A stretch of DNA of 64,000 nucleotides from Hirundichthys speculiger (GCA_018398805.1 JAGFBZ010000569.1:55001-119000), one strand, 5' to 3'; positions 11,401 to 21,747 are shown, counted from the first letter of the stretch. A program made the numbers and translations. The notes: generated from the sequence alone by a model not told the origin.

Positions 11401-14400
11401 CAAAACAACTACTGAAACAGCATCTGAAGCGAGGACTGCCAGAGCGTTGGGTAAACATCTAGGTTAAACTCAGAACATCTGGTTAAACTCAGAACAGCTG
11501 GCTAAATTTAGAACAGCTGGGTAAACTCGGAACATCTGGCTAAACTCAGAACAGCCGGTTAAACTCAGAACATCTGGTTAAACTCAGAACAGCTGGCTAA
11601 ACTTAGAACAGCTGGGTAAACTCGGAACAGCTGGCTAAACTTAGAACAGCTGGGTAAACTCGGAACAGCTGGCTAAACTTAGAACAGCTGGCTAAACTCA
11701 GAACATCTGGTTAAACTCAGAACAGCTGATTAAATTCAGAACAGCTGGCTAAACTTAGAACATCTGGTTAAACTCAGAACAGCTGATTAAATTCAGAACA
11801 GCTGGCTAAACTTAGAACATCTGGTTAAACTCAGAACAGCTGATTAAATTCAGAACAGCTGGCTAAACTTAGAACAGCTGGGTAAACTCGGAACAGCTGG
11901 TTAAACTTAGAACATCTGGCTAAACTCAGAACAGCTGGTTAAACTCAGAACATCTGGTTAAACTCAGAACAGCTGATTAAATTCAGAACAGCTGGCTAAA
12001 CTTAGAACATCTGGTTAAACTCAGAACAGCTGGCTAAACTTAGAACAGCTGGCTAAACTCAGAACATCTGGCTAAACTCAGAACAGCTGGTTAAACTCAG
12101 AACAGCTGGTTAAACTCGGAACATCTGGTTAAACTCAGAACAGCTGGTTAAACTCAGAACAGCTGGGTAAACTCGGAACAGCTGGTTAAACTCAGAACAG
12201 CTGATTAAATTCAGAACAGCTGGCTAAACTTAGAACATCTGGTTAAACTCAGAACAGCTGATTAAATTCAGAACAGCTGGCTAAACTTAGAACATCTGGT
12301 TAAACTCAGAACAGCTGGGTAAACTCGGAACAGCTGGTTAAACTCAGAACAGCTGGCTAAATTTAGAACATCTGGTTAAACTCAGAACAGCTGGGTAAAC
12401 TCGGAACAGCTGGTTAAACTTAGAACAGCTGGGTAAACTCAGAACACCTGGTTAAACTTAGAACATCTGGCTAAACTCAGAACATCTGGCTAAACTCAGA
12501 ACATCTTGCTAGCCTGCCCACTGCTAGTTACTCAGAGACAAAGGTGGCTTGGACGACCTTCACTGAAACAAACAAAAGTCATGACTGGATATCGTAAAGT
12601 AATGATTTTGCAAAATTTGAGATTTAATGACAAAAACGGACTTTTACGACAGATTGTGAGATTCTGAAATTTGTGATTTTAGGACATAAAACTGCAGTTT
12701 ATACAAATGTCACAATTTTGTGTCTAAAGTCACAATTCTGCAAAACTTGAGATTTTATGATAGAAATTTGTTTTTACAACAAAAAGTTTCGATGTGGCAA
12801 CTTTTGTGATTTTACAGCAAAATGTAATGATTTCAGGACAGAAAGATGTAACTTACTATTATAAGATATAATGTTCTATGTCATGAATGGAACCAACGTT
12901 TCAATCTTGCTAAACTTTGCTATTTTATGATAAAATGTTGCTGTTAGCAGGTTAGCTGCTAATGTGAAAAAATTCACTTTTATCACATGAAGTCGTTTGA
13001 AGTAAAAAAAATCCTTTTCTGCAAACATCGATATTTAGTTTATTTCAGTCGTGAAATTAAATGAAAACGTACAGATTTTGAGAAATTTGTGATTTTTAGT
13101 AAAATTTTTACTCGTTTTTACAATTAATATCAAACTTGCTGAATTCTGTTTTTATCACTTTAGTAGCTAAAGTGTTAATTGATGATGTAAAGTTGGACGT
13201 TTTATCACAGAAGTCAGTAGAGGTCAGTGGAGGTCAGAGGTCAGAGGTCAGTGGAGGTCAGAGGTCAGTGAAGGTCGAAGGTCAGTGAAGGTCGGAGGTC
13301 AGAGGAGGTCAGTAGAGGTCAGTGGAGGTCAGAGGTCAGTGAAGGTCGAAGGTCAGTGAAGGTCGGAGGTCAGAGGAGGTCAGTAGAGGTCAGTAGAGGT
13401 CAGAGGTCAGTGAAAGTCGGAGGTCAGAGGAGGTCAGTAGAGGTCAGTGGAGGTCAGAGGTCAGTGAAGGTTGGAGGTCAGTGAAGGTCGGAGGTTAGTG
13501 GAGGTCAGAGGTCAGTGGAGGTCAGTAGAGGTCAGTGGAGGTCAGAGGTCAGTAAAGGTCAGAGGTCAGTGGAGGTCAGAGGTCAGTGAAGGTGGGAGGT
13601 CAGTGGAGGTCAGTAGAGGTCAGTGGAGGTCAGAGGTCAGTAAAGGTCAGAGGTCAGTGGAGGTCAGAGGTCAGTGAAGGTGGGAGATCAGTGGAGGTCA
13701 GTAGAGGTCAGTAGAGGTCAGAGGTCAGTGAAGGTCGGAGGTCAGTGGAGGTCAGTAGAGGTCAGTGGAGGTCAGTAGAGGTCAGTGGAGGTCAGAGGTC
13801 AGTGGAGGTCAGAGGTCAGTGAAGGTCGGAGGTCAGAGGAGGTCAGTAGAGGTCAGTGGAGGTCAGAGGTCTGTGAAGGTTGGAGGTCAGTGAAGGTCGG
13901 AGGTCAGTGGAGGTCAGAGGTCAGTGGAGGTCAGTAAAGGTCAGTGGAGGTCAGAGGTCAGTGGAGGTCAGAGGTCAGTGAAGGTCGGAGGTCAGTGGAG
14001 GTCGTTGACTAACTGTTGAATCAGAATCAGGTTTTATTACCAGGTTCAGTAAAACAGTCACCAGAAGGGTTCTGTGGCGCCGTCAGGTCCAAACCCTGAA
14101 TGAGAACGTGTCTCCTGGAGGATCCTAAAACTGTTCTGGACCAGCCTCCAGTCGTTTACCTGTTTCCTCTCATCCCTTCTTCTTTCTCCACCTCCTGGTT
14201 TCCGTCCCGTGCTGCCCTCTGCTGGCGGCCCGTCAGAGCGGGCCGGACCGCAGACTGAGCCGCCAGCACTCCCAGCAGTCCCAGAACCAGAGCCGGTCTC
14301 AGTCCGTCAGCTCGCTGACCTCGGACCTGTGGGATCGCAGCAGCACCGACACCCCCGGTACCTCTCCACAGAGTTCTGGTTCTCAGGGTTCTGGTCCTCA

Positions 14401-15942
14401 GGGTTCTGGCCCTCAGGGTTCTGATCCTCAGAGTTCTGGTCCTCAGGGTTCTGGTCCTCAGGGTTCTGGTTCTCAGGGTTCTGATCCTCAGGGTTCTGGT
14501 TCTCAGGGTTCTGGCCCTCAGAGTTCTGGTCCTCAGGGTTCTGGTCCTCAGGGTTCTGGTTCTCAGGGTTCTGATCCTCGGGGTGGTCCTCAGGGTTCTG
14601 ATCAGGTTCTGGTTCTCAGATTCTGGTTTCAGGATTCTGGTCCTCAGGGTTCTGGTCCTCAGGGTTCTGGTCCTCAGAGTTCTGACCCTCAGAGTTCTGG
14701 TTCTCAGGGTTCTGGTCCTCAGGGTTCTGATTCTCAGGGTTCTGATCCTCAGGGTTCTGGTCCTCAGGGTTCTGGTCCTCAGAGTTCTGGTCCCTCAGGT
14801 TCTGGTCCTCAGGGTTCTGGTCCTCAGGGTTCTGGTCCTCAGGGTTCTGGTTCTCAGGGTTCTGATCCTCAGGGTTCTGGTCCTCAGGGTTCTGGTCCTC
14901 AGGGTTCTGGTCCTCAGAGTTCTGGTTCTCAGGGTTCTGATCCTCAGGGTTCTGGTCCTCAGGGTTCTGATCCTCAGGGTTCTGGTCCTCAGGGTTCTGG
15001 TCCTCAGGGTTCTGATCCTCAGGGTTCTGATCCTCAGAGTTCTGGTTCTCAGGGTTCTGATCCTCAGGGTTCTGGTCCTCAGGGTTCTGATCCTCAGGGT
15101 TCTGATCCTCGGGGTTCTGGTTCTCAGGGTTCTGATCCTCGGGGTTCTGGTTCTCAGAGTTCTGATCCTCAGGGTTCTGATCCTCAGGGTTCTGGCCCTC
15201 AGAGTTCTGGTCCTCAGGGTTCTGATCCTCAGGGTTCTGATCCTCAGGGTTCTGGCCCTCAGAGTTCTGGTCCTCAGGGTTCTGATCCTCAGGGTTCTGG
15301 CCCTCAGAGTTCTGGTTCTCAGGGTTCTGATCCTCGGGGTTCTGATCCTCAGAGTTCTGGTCCTCAGGGTTCTGGTTCTCAGGGTTCTGATCCTCTGGGT
15401 TCTGGTCCTCAGGGTTCTGGTTCTCAGAGTTCTGGTTCTCAGGGTTCTGGTCCTCAGGGTTTTGACCCTCAGAGTTCTGGTTCTCAGGGTTCTGGTCCTC
15501 AGGGTTCTGGTTCTCAGGGTTCTGATCCTCAGGGTTCTGGTCCTCAGGGTTCTGGTCCAGGGTTCTGGTCAGGGTTCTGGTTCTCAGGGTTCTGGTCCTC
15601 AGGGTTCTGATCCTCAGGGTTCTGACCCTCAGAGTTCTGGTTCTCAGGGTTCTGGTTCTCAGGGTTCTGGTCCTCAGGGTTCTGGTCCTCAGAGTTCTGG
15701 TTCTCAGAGTTCTGGTTCTCAGGGTTCTGGTTCTCAGGGTTCTGGTCCTCAGGGTTCTGGTCCTCAGAGTTCTGGTTCTCAGAGTTCTGGTTCTCAGGGG
15801 GTCAGACCAGTGTGTTCTGTCCTGAACCCTCTAACCCACTGGTCCCTGCAGGTCTGTGTGAGCATCACTGGTTCTGGTCTTTAACAGCTCAGGTTCTTCA
15901 TCAGAGTCCAGCTGAAGGAGTTCCAGCTGACCCGTCTCACTC

Positions 15943-15973
<31 letters not shown>

Positions 15974-18900
15974 CTTCTGTGCTCCTGGGTCAGCGCCGGT
16001 CCTGCCTGGAGCGTACCATCACCAGGGGGTCCAGATGCAGCAGCAGTACCACGGCTACATGCACCAGACCAGCATGTCCTCGGTCCGATCCGTCACCTCG
16101 CCCCCCCACTCCACCACCATGGTAGGTTCTGATCCTCATCCAGAGTCCAGGAACAGAGGGGCCCCTGAGAACCGACACCAGGACTCAGTCCGGACTCAGT
16201 CTGGACCAGGACTCAGTCTGGACCAGGACCAGTCTGGACTCAGTCTGGACTCAGTCTGGACCAGGACCTAGTCTGGACTCAGTCTGGACCAGGACCTAGT
16301 CTGGACTCAGTCTGGACTCAGTCTGGACTCAGTCTGGACCAGGACTCAGTCTGGACCAGGACTCAGTCTGGACTCAGTCTGGACCAGACTCAGTCTGGAC
16401 TCAGTCTGGACCAGGACTCAGTCTGGACCAGGACCTCTACTCAGTCTGGACCAGTCTGGACTCAGTCTGGACTCAGTCTGGACTCAGTCTGGACCAGGAC
16501 TCAGTCTGGACCAGGACCAGTCTGGACTCAGTCTGGACCAGGACTCAGTCTGGACTCAGTCTGGACTCAGTCTGGACCAGGACTCAGTCTGGACTCAGTC
16601 TGGACTCAGTCTGGACTCAGTCTGGACTCAGTCTGGACTCAGTCTGGACTCAGTCTGGACCAGGACTCAGTCTGGACTGGACTCAGTCTGGACTCAGTCT
16701 GGACCAGGACTCAGTCTGGACCAGTCTGGACCTAGTCTGGACTCAGTCTGGACTCAGTCTGGACTCAGTCTGGACTCAGTCTGGACCAGTCTGGACTCAG
16801 TCTGGACTCAGTCTGGACCAGGACGTCTGGACTCAGTCTGGACTCAGTCTGGACTCAGTCTGGACTCAGTCTGGACCTGGCCTCAGTCTGGACTCAGTCT
16901 GGACTCAGTCTGGACTCAGTCTGGACTCAGTCTGGACTCAGTCTGGACTCAGTCTGGACCAGTCTGACTCAGCTGGACCAGTCTGGACTCAGTCTGGACT
17001 CAGTCTGGACTCAGTCTGGACCAGTCTGGACTCTGGAGTCTGGACTCAGTCTGGACTCAGTCTGGACTCAGTCTGGACTCAGTCTGGACCAGTCTGACTC
17101 AGTCTGGACCAGGACCAGTCTGGACCAGTCTGGACTCAGTCTGGACTCAGTCTGGACTCAGTCTGGACTCAGTCTGGACCAGGACTCAGTCTGGACCAGG
17201 ACTCAGTCTGGACTCAGTCTGGACTCAGTCTGGACTCAGTCTGGACCAGGACTCAGTCTGGACTCAGTCTGGACTCAGTCTGGACTCAGTCTGGACCAGG
17301 ACTCAGTCTGGACCAGGACCTAGTCTGGACTCAGTCTGGACTCAGTCTGGACTCAGTCTGGACTCAGTCTGGACTCAGTCTGGACTCAGTCTGGACCAGG
17401 ACTCAGTCTGGACCAGGACTCAGTCTGGACCAGGACTCAGTCTGGACTCAGTCTGGACTCAGTCTGGACTCAGTCTGGACTCAGTCTGGACCAGGACCAA
17501 GTCTGGACTCAGTCTGGACCTAGTCTGGACTCAGTCTGGACTCAGTCTGGACCAGGACCTAGTCTGGACTCAGTCTGGACTCAGTCTGGACCAGGACTCA
17601 GTCTGGACTCAGTCTGGACTCAGTCTGGACTCAGTCTGGACCAGGACTCCAGTCTGGACTCAGTCTGGACTCAGTCTGGACCAGGACTCAGTCTGGACTC
17701 AGTCTGGACTCAGTCTGGACCAGGACCAGTCTGGAGTCTGGACTCAGTCTGGACTCAGTCTGGACTCAGTCTGGACTCAGTCTGGACCAGGACTCAGTCT
17801 GGACTCAGTCTGGACTCAGTCTGGACTCAGTCTGGACTCAGTCTGGACTCAGTCTGGACTCAGTCTGGACTCAGTCTGGACTCAGTCTGGACTCAGTCTG
17901 GACTCAGTCTGGACCCAGTCTGGACTCAGTCTGGACTCAGTCTGGACTCAGTCTGGACTCAGTCCAGATTTAAAAGGTCACCAATCAGTTTGAGTTTGAA
18001 TTATTTTAAACGTTAGTTCTTTTTTAATTTAGTGACATTATTTTCTATTTTTCTTTCAGTATCTTTTTTTAATTTACACTTTTATTCACTTGATATTTTC
18101 TTTCCAAATATTCATATTTAGAAAATCCGATTTTTTTTTATTTGCAGATTTTTTTAAGTCAGATTTCTTTTAAGTTGTTTCCCAGTTTTGAGTTGAAACT
18201 GAACTAAAGTCAGAAATGTTTTTTCTAAATTTCTAACTTTAGAAATTCTGAAGGTTTTTTTTTTTTTCTAAATGAAAAAACAAACAAATACTGAGTCGAA
18301 TGTTTGATCTTAATTTTTGAGTCCGTTTATTTTTAATAAAGAGGAAAAATAAGTTTTTAAGTGAATAATTCAGAGTTAAGTCAGACTTGTTGGTTTCTGT
18401 CGTCTCTAAATGAAGCCTGAGTTTTAATGTACTGATTTAATTGAACCACAGCGTCGTTACCGCTAACGAGCCTCTGGTGAGTCTGGGTGACTCAGATGGA
18501 GACCAGATCCCAGATCAGTTTAACTGTTTTAAGGATGAACTGGGACCAGTTAACCCTAACCTAACCTAAACCTAGCCTAGCCTAGCCTAACCTAGCCTAG
18601 CCTAACCTAGCCTAGCCTAGCCTATACTAGCGTAGCCTGGCCTAACCTAGCCTAGCCTAGCCTGGCCTAACCTAGCCTAGCCTAGCCTAACCTAGCCTAG
18701 CCTAGCCTAGCCTAACCTAGCCTAGGCCTAACCTAACATAGCCTAGGCCTAACCTGGCCTAGCCTAACCCAACCTATAGCCTAGGCCTAACCTAGCATAG
18801 CCTTGGTCTAACCTAGCCTAGCCTAACCTATCTGGACTGGTCTCGTGTCGTTCCAGCGGGTCTACCGGGCACTTTACGACTACGCGGCTCAGGACCACGA

Positions 18901-19033
18901 CGAGGTGTCGTTCCGGGACGGCGACGTCATCGTCAACGCCCAGCCCATCGACGAGGGCTGGATGTACGGCACCGTCCAGCGCACCGGCAAGTCCGGCATG
19001 CTGCCGGCAAACTACGTGGAGTGCTGCAACTGA
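2474..19033 (+). CDS. nebl: Nebulette-like nebulin-family actin-binding protein, 3' part (16 exons, 5' end outside window)
   Basis: Thin-filament protein: nebulin modules bind actin, and the C-terminal SH3 domain binds proline-rich partners at the Z-disc. Exons read with AG/GT borders: 2474-2572, 2928-3035, 3310-3420, 5565-5681, 5758-5868, 5976-6080, 6149-6253, 6333-6437, 8249-8341, 8433-8525, 9167-9271, 10350-10527, 10651-10743 or 10754, 14237-14357, 15994-16121, 18857-19033. Exons 1-11 are phase 0, 93-117 nt, one module each, starting with K/EYR/K and carrying a D/E-T-P-E core; exon 12 adds a last module plus DRRPGGIIV. Exon 13 encodes a VWRADPGS...DPLEDD linker, exon 14 a Ser/Gln-rich linker, exon 15 APVLPGAY and [10 protein letters not shown], exon 16 the SH3. 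The total is about 619 residues. The linker and the YVECCN end fit nebulette better than nebulin or LASP1, from memory of the family. LIM-nebulette (LASP2) isoforms would share the last exons. Confidence 0.87.
2597..2898. repeat. 15-bp minisatellite CTGGTCCTGGATCCA/TG
   Basis: About 20 copies in nebl intron 1 of the visible set. Because 15 is a multiple of three, it stays open in several frames and gives false proteins. Confidence 0.92.
3172..3303. repeat. TGTCTC hexamer tract at a splice acceptor
   Basis: (TGTCTC)n with CCTG/TATC variants runs up to the CACCAG acceptor of exon 3 and forms its whole pyrimidine tract. Confidence 0.9.
3441..5492. repeat. 29-bp minisatellite, about 70 copies
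   Basis: The unit contains ACCCCGTTAGTCCAACAGG followed by AGGTGCTGTG. It fills nebl intron 3. A run of marked variants is duplicated (about 3796-3970 and 4218-4400), and 3975-4215 is scrambled by small indels. Confidence 0.92.
6737..7078. mobile_element. Probable solo LTR, 342 bp
   Basis: Begins TGTAGC and ends GCTACA, perfect 6-bp inverted ends. It is flanked by the direct 4-bp ATAT (6733-6736 and 7079-7082), a likely target duplication though AT-rich. An AATAAA lies inside near 6840. There is no primer-binding site or internal coding region on either side, so it looks like the product of LTR recombination. Family not assigned. It lies in nebl intron 8. Confidence 0.6.
7290..7326 (+). repeat. 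CTGATT tail-like microsatellite
   Basis: AATAAAT followed by several CTGATT units. This resembles the 3' tail left by fish non-LTR elements; no other part of such an element is clear beside it. Confidence 0.4.
7770..7985 (-). mobile_element. Non-LTR retrotransposon reverse transcriptase fragment
   Basis: On the minus strand the frame reads [12 protein letters not shown], then [11 protein letters not shown], then [15 protein letters not shown]. These match in order the LDLSAAFDT, YLSDR and [13 protein letters not shown] motifs of L2/CR1/Rex-type reverse transcriptases. Sequence between the first two blocks is deleted and the frame diverges after PLLF, so this is a dead fragment within nebl intron 8. 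Confidence 0.7.
8526..8527 (+). other. nebl: Non-canonical GC splice donor of nebl exon 10
   Basis: Exon 10 ends ...AACATCAGCACG and is followed by GCAAGA, not GT. The reading frame and module length (93 nt, same as exon 9) require the exon to end here, and the next acceptor at 9166 is a normal CAG. This fits the known minor GC-AG intron class, where the rest of the donor matches consensus. Confidence 0.75.
8578..8918. mobile_element. MITE-like element with ATTGTGGGGAC inverted ends
   Basis: The left end ATTGTGGGGAC (8578-8588) is the exact reverse complement of GTCCCCACAAT (8908-8918). A second, internal TTGGTCCCCACA lies near 8870. CA-repeats flank both sides. There is no coding capacity. 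The length and structure fit a non-autonomous DNA element; similar GTGGGGAC repeats are common in fish. It lies in the GC-AG intron of nebl. Confidence 0.5.
9463..10318. repeat. 14-bp minisatellite CTCCTGGTCCTGAC
   Basis: About 60 copies with TTCTG, CCGGACCAC and deletion variants. It occupies most of nebl intron 11 and stops about 30 bp before the exon 12 acceptor. Confidence 0.92.
10350..10743 (+). CDS. nebl: nebl exons 12-13: last nebulin module and start of linker
   Basis: Exon 12 (10350-10527) encodes [15 protein letters not shown], a terminal module and DRRPGGIIV, and ends in phase 1 before GTCAGT. Exon 13 (10651 onward) continues as [14 protein letters not shown] and QSRSLRRMS. Its obvious donor at 10744 (GTAGTC) leaves phase 1, whereas exon 14 must be entered in phase 0. 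A weaker GT at 10755 would close the frame by adding GSPS. Confidence 0.85.
10801..10860. repeat. 15-bp repeat GACGGCGCTAACGTA, four perfect copies
   Basis: Identical copies just after nebl exon 13, suggesting a recent expansion. Confidence 0.93.
10864..11450. other. nebl intron 13 single-copy part
   Basis: AT-rich, with GCTAGC/GTTAGC words near 11170. No gene or repeat seen. Confidence 0.5.
11451..12508. repeat. 19-bp minisatellite with an E-box in every unit
   Basis: Unit TTAAACTCAGAACAGCTGG, about 55 copies. The core is CAGCTG or CATCTG, both CANNTG E-boxes. Variant order repeats in blocks near 11740-11860 and 11960-12010. It lies in nebl intron 13. Confidence 0.92.
12509..13208. other. 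nebl intron 13 AT-rich spacer
   Basis: AT-rich sequence between two arrays; nothing further seen. Confidence 0.5.
13209..14003. repeat. AGGTCA array (AGGTCAGTGG / AGGTCAG units)
   Basis: Units of 7-10 bp each carry AGGTCA or AGGTCG. Neighbouring half-sites are spaced by 1 bp (for example 13231-13250, three half-sites) or 4 bp (13221-13236). It lies in nebl intron 13. Confidence 0.93.
14018..14066 (-). mobile_element. Short retroelement-tail remnant
   Basis: GAATCAGAATCAGGTTTTAT is the reverse-strand form of the ATAAAACCTGATTCTGATTC-type tail seen in common fish retroelements. It sits between the AGGTCA array and nebl exon 14. Confidence 0.35.
14237..16121 (+). CDS. nebl: nebl exons 14-15: Ser/Gln-rich linker
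   Basis: Exon 14 (14237-14357) read as [18 protein letters not shown] and onward to DRSSTDTP ends in phase 1. Exon 15 (15994-16121) completes that codon as Ala and gives [12 protein letters not shown] and [10 protein letters not shown], the conserved segment before the nebulette SH3. The phase match to exon 15 fixes the exon 14 frame. The intron between them is almost entirely a 15-bp array. Confidence 0.85.
14371..15798. repeat. 15-bp minisatellite GGTTCTGGTCCTCAG
   Basis: About 95 copies filling nebl intron 14. It produces a 433-codon spurious frame of LRVLV/GSGPQ type. Confidence 0.93.
15943..15979. repeat. TTC tract before nebl exon 15
   Basis: About 12 TTC units supply the pyrimidine tract of the exon 15 acceptor at 15993. 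Confidence 0.9.
16181..17965. repeat. 11-bp minisatellite ACTCAGTCTGG, about 150 copies
   Basis: Interrupted by ACCAGG insertions that make 17-bp variants. It fills the first three quarters of nebl intron 15. Confidence 0.93.
17966..18550. other. nebl intron 15 AT-rich part
   Basis: AT-rich with poly-T runs; nothing further seen. Confidence 0.5.
18551..18833. repeat. CCTAG/CCTAA pentamer array
   Basis: Begins TAACCCTAACCTAACC, telomere-like, then becomes CCTAGCCTAGCCTAACC. It ends about 20 bp before the SH3 exon acceptor. Confidence 0.9.
18857..19033 (+). CDS. nebl: nebl terminal exon: SH3 domain
   Basis: This 58-codon exon ends at TGA 19031-19033. It holds a full SH3 fold: ALYDY near the start, the acidic RT-loop stretch DHDEVSF, GWMYGTV and LPANYVE at the end. 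All the usual ligand-groove aromatics are present. The acceptor is TTCCAG at 18851-18856, directly after a CCTAG-type array in the preceding intron. The near-invariant [11 protein letters not shown] stretch is typical of the nebulin/LASP SH3 group. Confidence 0.93.
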   Translation, partial: RVYRALYDYAAQDHDEVSFRDGDVIVNAQPIDEGWMYGTVQRTGKSGMLPANYVECCN

Positions 19034-19444
19034 AGCACGGCGGAGGGAGCGTCATCCTGGGGGACAGGAAGTTGTTGTCAAAGCACATGTTGATGTCCTT
19101 CATAGTTCAGGATTTGGTTCCATTTTTTTTTCTTCCTTCTCGTAGAAAACAGGGATTTAAGGTCCAGATGACAGAACAGAACCAGGCGCTACGAAGACCT
19201 GAAGATCCAAAAATACCTCAAATTAACTGATAAAACAACTGCAGTGTGACGGAGTTCAAACCATCCAAGATGACTGACAGATGAGTTACGTTTAAACGAT
19301 GTCTCCAGATACTTTAGAAGAAAGAAACCAGCAGATTTAAGAATCTGAAGTTTAAACTCAGCAGGGTGTCCTGGGGGTCTAGAAGGTTCCTGGTCCGGAC
19401 CTTCAGCAGGTCTGGGTGGAGTCTCCAGGTTCTCCAGCTTCCTC

Positions 19445-20284
19445 CATCAGTCCAAAGACCTGCATGTCAGGTTAACTGGTGGTTCTAGATCAGCTAACCT
19501 CTGCTAGCTGACGTTAGCTGAGTTAGAACCATCAGTCCAAAGACCTGCATGTCAGGTTAACTGGTGGTTCTAGATCAGCTAACCTCTGCTAATGACGTTA
19601 GCTGAGTTAGAACCATCAGTCCAAAGACCTCCATGTCAGGTTAACTGGTGGTTCTAGATCAGCTAACCTCTGCTAACGACGTTAGCTGAGTTAGAACCAT
19701 CAGTCCAAAGACCTGCATGTCAGGTTAACTGGTGGTTCTAGATCAGCTAACCTCTGCTAGCTGACGTTAGCTGAGTTAGAACCATCAGTCCAAAGACCTG
19801 CATGTCAGGTTAACTGTTGGTTCTAGATCAGCTAACCTCTGCTAACGACGTTAGCTAAGTTAGAACCATCAGTCCAAAGACCTGCATGTCAGGTTAACTG
19901 GTGGTTCTAGATCAGCTAACCTCTGCTAACGACGTTAGCTAAGTTAGAACCATCAGTCCAAAGACCTCCATGTCAGATCAACTGTTGGTTCTAGATCAGC
20001 TAACCTCTGCTAATGACGTTAGCTAAGTTAGAACCATCAGTCCAAAGACCTCCATGTCAGATCAACTGTTGGTTCTAGATCAGCTAACCTCTGCTAATGA
20101 CGTTAGCTAAGTTAGAACCATCAGTCCAAAGACCTCCATGTCAGATCTAACTATTGGTTCTAGATCAGCTAACCTCTGCTAATGACGTTAGCTAAGTTAG
20201 AACCATCAGTCCAAAGACCTCCATGTCAGATTAACTGTTGGTTCTAGATCAGCTAACCTCTGCTAATGACGTTAGCTGAATTAG
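19445..20284. repeat. About 84-bp tandem repeat, about 10 copies, in nebl 3' UTR
   Basis: The unit contains CAGTCCAAAGACCTGCATG, GGTTCTAGATCAGCTAACC and GACGTTAGCTGAGTTAG. Early copies are 83-85 bp and late copies share private changes (CTCCATGTCAGATCAAC). Confidence 0.92.
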
Positions 20285-21747
20285 CATGACAGCAGGTCAT
20301 TTGAAGCCGTAAGACTTAATGTAAAAAGCTAAAAATCGGAGTATTTTATAGATTTCTTTATATAAACACTTTTAATACTTCTGTCAAAAACAGAGTTGGT
20401 TCATAAATCTGAAGTTAAAATTAAAGTTTATCTAATAAAATAAAGATTACTGTCATTATAAGGGGGGAGTGGGTGGGGGGGTGTATTCATCTATAAACTC
20501 AGATTCAGACACAAACCTAAAAAACCTTATCCAGTCAGAGGTCAAAGGTCACGGAGCTGGAGCTAAACCTGCGGTGCTAACAGCTAGCCTCAGCTACATT
20601 CAGCTCGCTAATGTGAATTGGAATTTTTCTCTCACACATTTGTCAGTTTTTAAAGTTGTAAATTCAGAGTTCTTGCCAGGAATTTTTTTCAAGATAAAAT
20701 GTCATCATGCTAACTCAGCTAGCCGCAGCTGGCTACGTTGTTTAGCCTGAACTTGAACCTCAGTCAGTCGCTGGTTTTCTTCCTAAAGTTGAACAAATTC
20801 ATGTATCAGAATTAATTACTTTAGAGGCTGAACCCCATTTACCTGACCCCTGACCCCCCCAACCCCCCCCCCCAACCCCCCCGACTCCCAAAACTCCCCC
20901 TGACCTCCTGACCCCCAAACCCCATTGACCTCTGACCCCTAACTCTGTCACACTGGAGTTTTACTGGAAAGGACCCCCACCAGAATCTGGCCCAGGACCC
21001 CCAAAAGCCTGGAAACTTCCCTGGTTTAGAAAACGATGGAGGAAGAGAAAAGAAAAGAAACGAAACAGAAGAAATGCTGATCAGTGATTTTGGTTTTAAT
21101 GTTTAATGTTTTGGTTTTTAAGAGATGAAAAGAAGGAAAAAGGTTTTTATTTCTTTTCTATGGAGCGACGCGACCAGAGGAAGGAGGGAGGACAGAGGAG
21201 ATAAAACTAGGAACCGAGGATGAAACAATCCTTTTAGTTTACAGATGTTTTACCTGGGAGGTCCGGGGCCAACCGGAGGTTCAGGTCAGAAAGTTGGTAA
21301 TAAATCAGACGATTCAACGTTGATTCATTTATTTCTACAAACTCGTCAGATTTGTTTCTAAATCTCATCTAAACTGCAACTTTTTTAATTTAATGTTGCA
21401 GTTTTTTGTCGTAAATGATCAACTTTCTGACTAAAATCAGGACTTCATGTCGGTTTCATTTATTGTAACTTTCCGTGTAAAATCACAACTTCAATCATAA
21501 AATTCCACGTTTTTCCTGAAATGTTCCGACGGTTTGTCCGAACATCCGTCGTTCTGGTCCTGTTGAGGCTGAGGGGGCGGAGCCACCTGGAGTCCACCTG
21601 TGCACGTAGCTGCTGGCAAACGGGGCAGAAAGACTGGACGAACACTGTGTTTCTGTTCTGGTATCAGATGTTTAATTACTAACGAGTTCATCAACGTTTC
21701 TGTTTTAGTCTCTTTCTCCTCGTCGTGTTTTTAATGTTTATTTGTTG
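20285..21747. other. Downstream part of nebl 3' UTR, no gene seen
   Basis: AT-rich with a poly-C/CCCCAAC tract at 20850-20900. Short open frames here have no coding character. Confidence 0.5.

Noticed and set aside
14583..15884. 433-codon forward frame of LRVLV repeats
   Set aside because: It lies wholly in the 15-bp array of nebl intron 14, a unit length that keeps any frame open; the flanking exons read in a different phase and splice across it.
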